The notes below the pieces were generated by a model, which was given only the letters and a program-made list of their open reading frames with translations, was not told the origin of the DNA and made no database searches. The position numbers and the translations under genes are program-made. A stretch of DNA of 11,902 nt from Candidatus Sabulitectum sp. (lineage in GTDB: Bacteria > Fermentibacterota > Fermentibacteria > Fermentibacterales > JCC-6): the NCBI GenBank assembly GCA_029940175.1, contig JAOZRM010000092.1:1-11902 (forward strand). Direction: 5' to 3'. This document shows positions 6,099 to 11,902 of this stretch, one piece after another (the stretch's first letter is position 1; every line of letters begins with the position of its first letter).

Positions 6099-7293
6099 GG
6101 CAGCACTTGTTCTGGTTGGTGATGAACTGCTAAGCGGACGAACCAGGGATGTTAATCTCCACCGATTCTCGGGATTGCTTGCGGAGATGGGCCTTCCTGT
6201 TGTTCTGGCAAAAGTTGTTCGGGATGTGCCGCAGGAAATCTCTGATGCTGTTAAAAATTCACTTGCTGATGAAAGGGTGGTTATCATAACCGGGGGTATG
6301 GGACCCACCGATGATGATCTGACCGTCCAGGCAGTGGCGGAAGCTTTTGATCTCCGCCTTGTCAGATCAGTGGCTGCTGAGAAGATGGTGAGAAAAAAAC
6401 AACAGGAATATGGCCTTGGGATGCCTGTATCGGCGCTCAAACAGGCTGATATCCCGGAAGGTGCACAGCCGGTATTGAATCCAGCCGGTATTGCTCCTGG
6501 AATTGTACTTCCAGTTCACGAGGGTGTTGTGATCTGCATGCCAGGCGTTCCTCGGGAATCTGCGGCTCTTCTTATGCCATGTCTCCAGGCTGCAGGTGTT
6601 CAACCTCGTAGACCAGAGAAAGTCAGGTTTATCAGGACATGGGGCCTGAAGGAGAATAGTCTTTTCGATGCTCTCGGGTATCTGGCAGAAAAAAACAATG
6701 TTATTCCAGCATTTCTTCCCTCTCCCGGTAGAGTTGACATCAAAGTCAGTGGTGTTGGTGCTGATGGTTTCTTGAGTGATGTTGTTGATAAACTGGGCAA
6801 ACGCATTTATTCCGCCCTGCGGGATGAAACACTTGAGGAAGTTCTCGGCAGGAAACTGATGTCAGCAGGATTTACCCTTGCAACTGCAGAATCATGTACA
6901 GGTGGAGGTATTGGAAGAGGAATTACAGCTGTACCCGGGGCATCCAGATGGTATGCCGGTGGTGTTATTGCTTATTCCAACCAACTGAAGACCAGATTGC
7001 TTGGAGTTAAAGAAAATACTCTTGATCTGTACGGTGCAGTCAGTGAGCAGACAGCTCTGGAAATGGTAAGGGGTGCGCGCAGGTTAACTGGAGCCGACTG
7101 TTCTCTGTCGGTGACAGGAATTGCCGGACCCGGCGGGTCAGTTGAAGGAAAACCTGTTGGAACCGTATGGACTGCAGTTAGCTGCGGTGAGACTGAGAAC
7201 GCTTTCCTGTGGCGTTTGGGAGGCGACAGAGAGTCAATCAGAGAGGGAGCCTGTGCACGAGCTCTTGGAACCCTTTTTGAATTGCTTTCGTGA
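6088..7293 (+). CDS. cinA: CinA: competence/damage-inducible protein with NMN deamidase (PncC) domain
   Basis: CinA proteins recycle pyridine nucleotides; the C-terminal domain is an NMN amidohydrolase and the N-terminal one belongs to the MoaB/MogA-like COG1058 family, with pyrophosphatase activity reported for some members. The 401-residue product starts MFSEAALVLVGDELLSGR, which aligns with the family N-terminus. The N-terminal domain shows ITGGMGPTDDD (67-77) and MPGVP (151-155). The PncC domain shows TAESCTGG (266-273), PGASRWYAGGVIAYSN (283-298), Lys 301 and TGIAGPGG (about 343-350). ATG 6088 overlaps pgpA by 11 bases and has no ribosome-binding site, suggesting translational coupling. 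The longer upstream frame has no family similarity. cinA near recA is a widespread arrangement. Confidence 0.96.
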   Translation: MFSEAALVLVGDELLSGRTRDVNLHRFSGLLAEMGLPVVLAKVVRDVPQEISDAVKNSLADERVVIITGGMGPTDDDLTVQAVAEAFDLRLVRSVAAEKMVRKKQQEYGLGMPVSALKQADIPEGAQPVLNPAGIAPGIVLPVHEGVVICMPGVPRESAALLMPCLQAAGVQPRRPEKVRFIRTWGLKENSLFDALGYLAEKNNVIPAFLPSPGRVDIKVSGVGADGFLSDVVDKLGKRIYSALRDETLEEVLGRKLMSAGFTLATAESCTGGGIGRGITAVPGASRWYAGGVIAYSNQLKTRLLGVKENTLDLYGAVSEQTALEMVRGARRLTGADCSLSVTGIAGPGGSVEGKPVGTVWTAVSCGETENAFLWRLGGDRESIREGACARALGTLFELLS

Positions 7294-7808
7294 GACTCTT
7301 TGTTGCTCTTAAGCTTTCTCCAACTGATGTTCAGTCTATTGAAAAATGGCGAAAACCTCTCATGCTGAAATATCCCTCTCTCCGCTGGACACGGGATTCT
7401 CAGCTTCATGTAACTCTCCGGTTCCTCGGCGAACGGGATCCGGATCTGGTAATTCCTGAAATCAAGAATCTTACACTTGAGGAATTACTTCCTGCTGAAT
7501 ACACATTGACTCAAACCGGGAGATTCGGGACACCACCTTCTGTTCTCTGGCTTTCAGGGAGATTTTCTTCCGGGGTATACACTATGGCAGAGCGTCTTAA
7601 CTCAATTCCTGACGGGTATGGCAAGAGTGGGGAAAGCAGACCATTCATTCCACATGTGACTCTTGTAAGGATTGAGAGAGGCACGTATTGTCCTGTCATT
7701 AGTTATGACGAGTCGATAACAGGTGCCTGCCATTCTATTCATCTGATTAGTAGCAGGTTAACTGAAAATGGCCCGGTCTATTCATCCATCTTCAAGCTGG
7801 AACGGTAG
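7290..7808 (+). CDS. thpR: RNA 2',3'-cyclic phosphodiesterase (ThpR/LigT, 2H family)
   Basis: Members of this 2H phosphoesterase family hydrolyse RNA 2',3'-cyclic phosphates and can ligate tRNA halves through 2'-5' links in vitro. Both catalytic H-x-T motifs are present: HVT at 40-42 (LHVTLRFLG) and HVT at 122-124 (FIPHVTLVRI). The N-terminus MRLFVALKL and the C-terminal SSRLTENGPVYSSI are typical, and 172 residues is a normal length. GTG 7290 overlaps the cinA stop (GTGA). It ends the overlapping gene chain; recA would usually come next, but a lipoprotein gene intervenes here. Confidence 0.95.
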   Translation: MRLFVALKLSPTDVQSIEKWRKPLMLKYPSLRWTRDSQLHVTLRFLGERDPDLVIPEIKNLTLEELLPAEYTLTQTGRFGTPPSVLWLSGRFSSGVYTMAERLNSIPDGYGKSGESRPFIPHVTLVRIERGTYCPVISYDESITGACHSIHLISSRLTENGPVYSSIFKLER

Positions 7809-7829
7809 TTTCTTCAGCTTCTCATATTC

Positions 7830-7858
7830 ATACTGGTTAGTATTCTGATACCTTTTTT
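7830..7858 (+). terminator. Weak terminator-like element after thpR
   Basis: Two mutually exclusive short hairpins, ATACT-GGTT-AGTAT (7830-7843) and GTAT-TCTG-ATAC (7840-7851), are followed by six T (7853-7858). The stems are short and AT-rich, so this is at best a weak terminator. The position, between the long gene chain and a separately promoted gene, is right for one. Confidence 0.3.
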
Positions 7859-7886
7859 GCATTGAAAAGAGTCGATTGCCTATACT
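7857..7886 (+). promoter_or_regulatory. Probable promoter of the lipoprotein gene
   Basis: TTGCAT (7857-7862) and TATACT (7881-7886) are 18 bases apart. Transcription would start near 7893, leaving a short leader with the ribosome-binding site AGGAG at 7914-7918. Confidence 0.55.
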
Positions 7887-7926
7887 TAGGGGTAAATTGA
7901 GGGAGCTCTAAACAGGAGAGGAAATC

Positions 7927-9060
7927 ATGAAGTTATTTTATTTGTTGTTACCGGCATTTCTGCTGGCAGCATGCGGACCGGGTGAAAACGATGTATCTGC
8001 AGAAGATGCTGAAACGGATTCAGGTATTGCTGATGTACAAATGAGATCACTTGTTATTGTGGATTCAATTGGAGTTGAGCTTGGTGACCCCAATTATGTA
8101 TTTGGATCTATTGAGGCTGTTGACCACACATCTTCCGGGAATATTCTTGTTCTTGACAGACCTGCGTGCAGTGTTGTGGAGTATACACCTCAGGGAGAAT
8201 TTGTTCAAAGAATGGGAAGGAGTGGATCAGGTCCGGGTGAATTTTTAAACCCTCTTGCTATGAGTAGACTTGGCGACGGAAGAATAGCAATTTTTGACAT
8301 AAACAATGGAGGCCTGTTTACTTACTTTGCCAGCGGAGAATATGAAGATAAGACTGATGTTCAGTACAATGAACCGATTCTTTTTCTGACCCCCTCTGTG
8401 GACAATACATTTATAGGTACCTTTAATTCTTTCGATTTCGTTGACGAAGAATTACTTATTACTGCCTCAGTTGCCCGTTTCGAGCTGGATTCTTCTGAAC
8501 CTCTCACGGTGTATTGGCAGAATTCATTCGCCTGGGATTTTCAGGATCTGACCCTCTTGATCAAGGGTTCGTATTTTGCTCAAACCTGGGTATCAGATAG
8601 AAATGGCAATGTGTTTGTGGCTCCAAGATCGCCGGAGGAATACACAGTCAACGGGTTCACTGCTCAGGGAGAACCAACGGTGATTATCCAACTGGATATT
8701 GAGGCGGTGAGAAAAACTGAAAGTGAGATAGTCGAAGAGGCATATTTCTGGAATCGAAGAGCAGAAAGCATGGGGGCAAACGGCCCATTCAATTATGAGC
8801 CTGATGAGAATCGCTGGATGGTTCATTCGCTGGGCATTGATGCAGAGGAGCGCCTCTGGGTTCGAAGAGGCACTGAGGAAACACCCACATTTGATGTATT
8901 TGACCTTGACGGTAATTACCTGTTTAAAGCTCAACTTACCGGTACAGGTGGCCCACGGGGATTGTTCTGGGAGATCAAAATAGACGAGTTCGGAATTCTT
9001 GCCTATTCCCTTGACCCTGAAGACGGCTATCAGAAATTGTATATTCTCGAACTCGAATAG
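7927..9060 (+). CDS. Lipoprotein with six-bladed beta-propeller (NHL-like) fold
   Basis: The 377-residue product starts with a lipoprotein signal: MKLFYLLLPAFLLAAC with lipobox LAAC and Cys16 as the lipidation site; Gly at +2 gives no inner-membrane retention signal of the Asp type. A short acidic linker follows, then repeated propeller-blade motifs: SGNILVLD...VVEYTPQGEFVQRMG (about 69-99), GSGPGEFLNP, GDGRIAIFD...LFTYFASGEYE, GNVFVAPRS (about 228-236), AEERLWVRRG...FDVFDLDGNYLFKAQL (about 310-339) and FGILAYS. The GxGPGEF block is common in the 6-bladed beta-propeller proteins of Bacteroidota and Gemmatimonadota-like bacteria. It has its own promoter and a strong AGGAG site. The ligand and role are unknown; extracytoplasmic scaffold or binding protein is an inference. 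Confidence 0.85.
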   Translation: MKLFYLLLPAFLLAACGPGENDVSAEDAETDSGIADVQMRSLVIVDSIGVELGDPNYVFGSIEAVDHTSSGNILVLDRPACSVVEYTPQGEFVQRMGRSGSGPGEFLNPLAMSRLGDGRIAIFDINNGGLFTYFASGEYEDKTDVQYNEPILFLTPSVDNTFIGTFNSFDFVDEELLITASVARFELDSSEPLTVYWQNSFAWDFQDLTLLIKGSYFAQTWVSDRNGNVFVAPRSPEEYTVNGFTAQGEPTVIIQLDIEAVRKTESEIVEEAYFWNRRAESMGANGPFNYEPDENRWMVHSLGIDAEERLWVRRGTEETPTFDVFDLDGNYLFKAQLTGTGGPRGLFWEIKIDEFGILAYSLDPEDGYQKLYILELE

Positions 9061-9074
9061 ATTTTGTTTAAGAC

Positions 9075-9103
9075 TTGCCAGGGAAACATATGTTTACTAT
9101 GAT
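9075..9103 (+). promoter_or_regulatory. recA promoter with candidate LexA operator in its spacer
   Basis: TTGCCA (9075-9080) and TATGAT (9098-9103) are 17 bases apart. Between them lies the perfect 12-base palindrome AAACATATGTTT (9084-9095). It differs from the Gram-positive LexA (DinR/Cheo) box core GAAC-N4-GTTC by one symmetric change in each half (G to A, C to T). A repressor bound here would block the polymerase. Transcription would start near 9110, giving a leader of about 60 bases. Confidence 0.6.
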
Positions 9104-9171
9104 TGTTGTTGATGGCAGGAAATAGTCCCCTCATCAGGGTCACATCAGAAATTTTGCTGAAAGGTGTTGCC

Positions 9172-10224
9172 ATGGCAGACAGAAAAGGTTCAGAGACAGG
9201 TAAAAAGAAGGCTCTTGACGCGGCCTTCATGCAGATCCAGAAAAAATTCGGACAGGGCGCTATCATGAAAATGGGAGAAGCACCTGACATGCAGGTTGAG
9301 TTCTTTCCCACAGGATCCATATCTCTTGATATAGCTCTAGGTATAGGTGGAGTGCCCCGGGGGCGGGTAATTGAGATATACGGCCCTGAAAGCAGCGGTA
9401 AGACAACACTTGCTCTCCACATGCTTGCAAGTGCTCAGAACGTCGGTGGAGAAGTGGCATTCATTGATGCTGAGCATGCACTCGATCCCTCTTATGCAGA
9501 GAAACTGGGTCTGAATATAGATAATCTTATGGTCTCTCAACCCAGTAACGGCGAGCAGGCTCTCGAGATAACGGAAACACTTGTTCGCTCCAATGCTGTT
9601 GATGCCATAGTGGTGGACTCGGTTGCTGCACTTGTGCCAAGAGCAGAGATCGAAGGTGAAATGGGTGACAGTCATGTTGGTCTTCAAGCTCGACTGATGA
9701 GTCAGGCTTTGAGAAAACTTACAGGTGCAGTGGCCCGGTCAAATTGTACTGTAATCTTCATTAATCAGATAAGAATGAAAATAGGTGTGATGTTCGGTAA
9801 CCCGGAGACAACAACCGGGGGAAGAGCATTAAAGTTCTATGCAAGCCAGAGACTGGATGTCAGACGGATCGCTTCCATAAAAGATGGTGAAGATGTCGTC
9901 GGAAGCCGAACACGCGTCAAGGTGGTTAAGAACAAGATTGCTCCACCATTTAAAAAATGTGAGTTTGACATCATGCACGGCGAGGGTATTTCCAAAACCG
10001 GAGAGCTTATTGATCTTGGGCTCGAGAAAGATCTTGTTACACGAAGAGGAACCTGGTACTCAATTGAAGGTACCCAGATCGGCCAGGGCAGGGAAAATGC
10101 CAGGAAATATCTGGCTGCAAATCCAGAGATCGCACATGATCTTGACCTGAAATTAAGACGAGCATACGGATTAATACCGGAAGAGGATACAGAGGGCGCA
10201 GACAAAAAAGAGGAAAAATCATAG
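9172..10224 (+). CDS. recA: Recombinase RecA
   Basis: RecA forms filaments on single-stranded DNA, carries out strand exchange, and triggers LexA cleavage. From ATG 9172 the product is 350 residues, a standard length. It shows MADRKGSETGKKKALDAA at the N-terminus, FGQGAIMKMGE, Walker A GPESSGKTT, VVDSVAALVPRAEIEG, the loop-1 segment EGEMGDSHVG, the FINQIRMKIGVMFGNPETTTGG loop-2 region (split here at G), ALKFYASQRLDVRR, and an acidic C-terminal tail EEDTEGADKKEEKS. An upstream in-frame ATG at 9103 would overlap the promoter -10 box and lacks family similarity; ATG 9172 has AAAGGTG at 9160-9166. Candidate SOS control comes from the palindrome in its promoter. Confidence 0.98.
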   Translation: MADRKGSETGKKKALDAAFMQIQKKFGQGAIMKMGEAPDMQVEFFPTGSISLDIALGIGGVPRGRVIEIYGPESSGKTTLALHMLASAQNVGGEVAFIDAEHALDPSYAEKLGLNIDNLMVSQPSNGEQALEITETLVRSNAVDAIVVDSVAALVPRAEIEGEMGDSHVGLQARLMSQALRKLTGAVARSNCTVIFINQIRMKIGVMFGNPETTTGGRALKFYASQRLDVRRIASIKDGEDVVGSRTRVKVVKNKIAPPFKKCEFDIMHGEGISKTGELIDLGLEKDLVTRRGTWYSIEGTQIGQGRENARKYLAANPEIAHDLDLKLRRAYGLIPEEDTEGADKKEEKS

Positions 10225-10254
10225 AACCGGTACTTTCTGTTCAGAGAGTCAGAA

Positions 10255-10281
10255 AAGGCAGGGTGTCTGTAACCCTGCCTT
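10255..10281 (+). promoter_or_regulatory. Perfect 10-bp hairpin between recA and recX
   Basis: AAGGCAGGGT (10255-10264) is the exact reverse complement of ACCCTGCCTT (10272-10281), with a 7-base loop GTCTGTA. It lies 31 bases after the recA stop. The 5' arm contains the AAGG that would act as ribosome-binding site for GTG 10263, and that GTG itself is partly in the stem. No T-run follows, so it is not a standard intrinsic terminator. A second hairpin (TGCC-TTCA-GGCA, 10276-10287) competes with it. Confidence 0.6.
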
Positions 10282-10790
10282 CAGGCAACTACCTGGTTCC
10301 CGTTTCCAGAGCACCTGAGCCTGGCAGCGATGTTGATCCAGACTATCTATTTCGTGTACAGGATGATTGTGCAAAAAGTGATGTCCAGCATTTTCTGAGT
10401 TATTCAGAAAGATCTACAGGTCAGTTGAAAAAAAAAGTTATTTCGCTTGGGTTCTCTACTGAAGTTGCTGAAGCAACTGTCTACTGGGCGATTGAATACG
10501 GATTGGTTGACGACCTGCGTTTCTGTGCTCTCTTCCTGTCTTCCCGTACCATGGGCAGATCCAGGCTTAGAATGGAACTTTTAAAAAGAGATGTGCCCGA
10601 GGCAGCCATAAACGAAGCTCTTTCCACTGTTACAGAAAAAGAGAGTATCGAAGAGCTCATCAGGCAGGTTAAGAAAAGATACGGACACATAGAAGATCTC
10701 GAAACTGCCCGAAGACGTGGTTCCGGATGGCTCTTCAGAAGAGGTTTTTCCGGGGAGATTGTTCATCGGGTACTTAAGGAGTCTTTGTGA
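10263..10790 (+). CDS. recX: Regulatory protein RecX
   Basis: RecX binds RecA filaments and limits their activity. The 175 residues from GTG 10263 show the RecX helical-repeat pattern: HFLSYSERSTGQLKKKVISLGF, VYWAIEYGLVDDLRFCALFLSSR, GRSRLRMELLKRDVPEAAINEAL, and a final RRGSGWLFRRGFSGEIVHRVL. The start is uncertain. The frame is open back to 10146 with no ATG, GTG or TTG before 10263, yet the residues just upstream (EPVLSVQRVRKGR) look like the usual RecX N-terminus. An ATA at 10221 would overlap the recA stop (ATAG) and has AGAGGA six bases ahead of it, so a non-standard start is possible and would give 189 residues. GTG 10263 is given as the conservative choice. Confidence 0.9.
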   Translation: MSVTLPSGNYLVPVSRAPEPGSDVDPDYLFRVQDDCAKSDVQHFLSYSERSTGQLKKKVISLGFSTEVAEATVYWAIEYGLVDDLRFCALFLSSRTMGRSRLRMELLKRDVPEAAINEALSTVTEKESIEELIRQVKKRYGHIEDLETARRRGSGWLFRRGFSGEIVHRVLKESL

Positions 10791-11305
10791 AAAGCCGGAA
10801 AAACAGATTATTCTGGACTGCACTGGGCAGCAGACTTCTAGGTGAGGAAGACTGTTATCAAACCAGCGGGTTGCCTGAGGAAATGCAGGCGGCTCTTGAA
10901 TTGTCTGTCAAGATGCCAGAGAATAGTCATGTGTTCCGTGGAGATGATCTTGAGGGCAGAAAAGGCAGACATATATACATGTATGCGTGGAAAATTTTGA
11001 GACCTCTGGGATTCAGCCGTCCGTTTCGTTGTGAAGTTTTCCCGGGAATTGAACTGTTCCTGCCCTTTGTCAAGGGGAGTGTTGCAGTGCTTCCGCAGGG
11101 CTTCCAGAAAAGGGTTCCTCTGCGCCTGAGAGCTCATGCTCTTGTTGGGAAGAATGCCGCACTGCAAGCACTAAGTATTCATCTGGTTATCGTTGCAGCT
11201 ATCTACGAAGAGGCAACATGGCGTATTCTGGAGAATGGTGGTTGTTCAGTTTGCACCCCGGATAAATTATTGGATACTCTGCAGGCACTTGACTTATCAC
11301 AATGA
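10787..11305 (+). CDS. Unrecognised protein overlapping recX
   Basis: I do not recognise this 172-residue protein. It is well supported as a gene: GTG 10787 overlaps the recX stop as GTGA, and TAAGGAG (10775-10781) gives a strong ribosome-binding site at good spacing. It has no signal peptide and no clear membrane segment, though ALSIHLVIVAAIYEEA (about 126-141) is strongly hydrophobic and probably a buried helix. The middle is rich in aromatic and basic residues (GRKGRHIYMYAWKILRPLGFSRPFRCEVFPGIELFLPF, residues about 57-94, in pieces). Coupling to recX suggests co-expression with the RecA system but says nothing firm about function. It is followed by the rplM leader. Confidence 0.75.
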   Translation: MKSRKNRLFWTALGSRLLGEEDCYQTSGLPEEMQAALELSVKMPENSHVFRGDDLEGRKGRHIYMYAWKILRPLGFSRPFRCEVFPGIELFLPFVKGSVAVLPQGFQKRVPLRLRAHALVGKNAALQALSIHLVIVAAIYEEATWRILENGGCSVCTPDKLLDTLQALDLSQ

Positions 11306-11306
11306 A

Positions 11307-11400
11307 TTGAGCAGATTTGAGACCCCTTGGCATCCATATGTTTCAAGGGAAGGGCTGAGATACACCCGGTGAAAACCGGAGCCCCCGATAGCTGATTGAA
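11307..11400 (+). promoter_or_regulatory. Structured 5' leader of rplM, possible cis-regulatory RNA
   Basis: The 140-base gap before rplM folds well. Hairpin A is CCCTTG (11324-11329) with CAAGGG (11344-11349). Hairpin B has outer stem GGGCT (11352-11356) with AGCCC (11380-11384) and inner stem CCGGT (11366-11370), GAAA tetraloop, ACCGG (11375-11379); the two stems are contiguous on the 3' side with a 9-base bulge GAGATACAC on the 5' side. TTGAGCAG (11307-11314) can pair imperfectly with CTGATTGA (11392-11399) and close a three-way junction. L13 is known to control its own operon in E. coli, so autoregulation is a reasonable guess. No convincing promoter was found in the gap. Confidence 0.5.
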
Positions 11401-11445
11401 GTGAGATAAAATAAAGAACCCCATCCTTTTCCGGAGGCTTGGATA

Positions 11446-11877
11446 GTGAAGACTTACTCTGCGAAAGCTGGAGAGATTAAAAGGGACTGGTGGCTGGTTG
11501 ATGCCACAGACCAGACCCTTGGAAGACTCTCGGCCAAACTTGCCATGATATTGCAGGGCAAGAATAAGCCGGTGTACACACCTCATATTGACACCGGTGA
11601 TTTTGTCGTGGTTATCAATGTAGACAAGATGCGTGTTACTGGTCGCAAGCTCGACCAGAAGATCTATTACCGCCATACAGGATATGCAGGCGGACAGAGA
11701 TCTACTTTAATGCGTGACATGATGAATGATCATCCTGAGAGAGTGCTTACTCATGCTGTTAAGGGAATGCTTCCTAAAAACAGACTCAGTAGTACTCAGC
11801 TTAAAAAACTGAAGATATTTTCCGGTCCCGAGCATACCCATGCTGCCCAGCAGCCCAGGGTACTTGAGATCAAGTAG
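11446..11877 (+). CDS. rplM: 50S ribosomal protein L13
   Basis: L13 (uL13) is an early-assembly protein of the large ribosomal subunit. The 143-residue product begins MKTYSAKAGEIKRDWWLVDA and carries the family blocks TLGRLSAKLAMILQGK (24-39), the YTPHIDTGDFVVVINVDK region (44-61), TGRKLDQKIYYRHTGYAGG (65-83) and AVKGMLPKNRL (104-114). The length is normal. GTG 11446 follows GGAGG (11433-11437) by eight bases. It is followed, 12 bases after its stop, by rpsI, the usual partner in a two-gene operon. Confidence 0.98.
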   Translation: MKTYSAKAGEIKRDWWLVDATDQTLGRLSAKLAMILQGKNKPVYTPHIDTGDFVVVINVDKMRVTGRKLDQKIYYRHTGYAGGQRSTLMRDMMNDHPERVLTHAVKGMLPKNRLSSTQLKKLKIFSGPEHTHAAQQPRVLEIK

Positions 11878-11889
11878 TCAGGGGGCAGT

Positions 11890-11902
11890 ATGGAACAGTA
11901 CA
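11890..11902 (+). CDS. rpsI: Start of 30S ribosomal protein S9, cut by the window edge
   Basis: ATG 11890 begins MEQY, which fits the usual S9 N-terminus (M-x-QYxGTGRRK), after AGGGGG at 11880-11885. Only four codons are visible; the call rests mainly on its position directly after rplM. Confidence 0.7.

Noticed and set aside
9103..9171. Upstream recA start at ATG 9103
   Set aside because: It coincides with the -10 box of the predicted promoter, and the added residues do not match RecA.
11289..11317. TTGACT as a -35 box for rplM
   Set aside because: At 16-18 bases downstream there is only CAGATT-like sequence, too poor for a -10 box.
11331..11343. CCATATGTTTC in the rplM leader as a second LexA-like box
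   Set aside because: Only one half-site matches; the palindrome of the recA site is absent and it lies inside a hairpin loop.
11352..11384. CTGAGA within GGGCTGAGATACACCC resembles the TPP riboswitch
   Set aside because: The second conserved half (CCTGATCTGGATAATGCCAGCG-like) is missing and the downstream gene is ribosomal, so the match is limited to a short motif.

Overview
The window (roughly half G+C) looks like a chromosomal housekeeping region from a bacterium with an outer membrane, dominated by DNA-repair, replication, phospholipid-synthesis and ribosome genes all on the + strand. Evidence for a diderm is only indirect: a lipoprotein with a six-bladed beta-propeller fold of the kind common in Bacteroidota/Gemmatimonadota-like and related candidate lineages. 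The SRP RNA is nevertheless the long, Alu-containing form with a closing helix 1, as in Bacillus, and the putative recA operator resembles the Gram-positive type of LexA box. The lineage therefore cannot be fixed from this window; an FCB-related or other little-studied phylum is my guess.

Layout. Positions 1-773 hold the 3' end of a gene with exact 45-base in-frame tandem repeats followed by a beta-rich, possibly AIM24-like domain. A tRNA-Ala(CGC) follows at 825-900 with its own promoter. Directly after it, 926-2416 encodes a membrane-anchored PP2C-like protein whose metal-binding aspartates appear to be lost. An SRP RNA with a good promoter occupies about 2459-2729 and leads, without a visible terminator, into dnaX.

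From dnaX to thpR (2756-7808) runs a tightly packed chain: dnaX, ybaB, recR, pgsA, pgpA, cinA, thpR. After dnaX-ybaB (13-base gap) the remaining genes overlap their neighbours, so they are probably translated by coupling. The order SRP RNA-dnaX-ybaB-recR is the one known from Bacillus subtilis, and pgsA-cinA-thpR-recA is also a familiar arrangement. A separately promoted lipoprotein gene (7927-9060) interrupts the path to recA.

recA (9172-10224) has a near-consensus promoter with a perfect 12-base palindrome in its spacer, a candidate SOS operator. recX follows; a perfect 10-bp hairpin lies at its start and the reading frame stays open upstream of the first conventional start codon, so its true start is uncertain. 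An unrecognised gene overlaps the end of recX. The window closes with a structured-looking leader (about 11307-11400), rplM, and the first codons of rpsI.

No mobile element, CRISPR array, or cluster resembling a defence system is visible. The points that deserve a second look are the pseudo-PP2C, the recA/recX control elements, the rplM leader, and the unrecognised gene downstream of recX.
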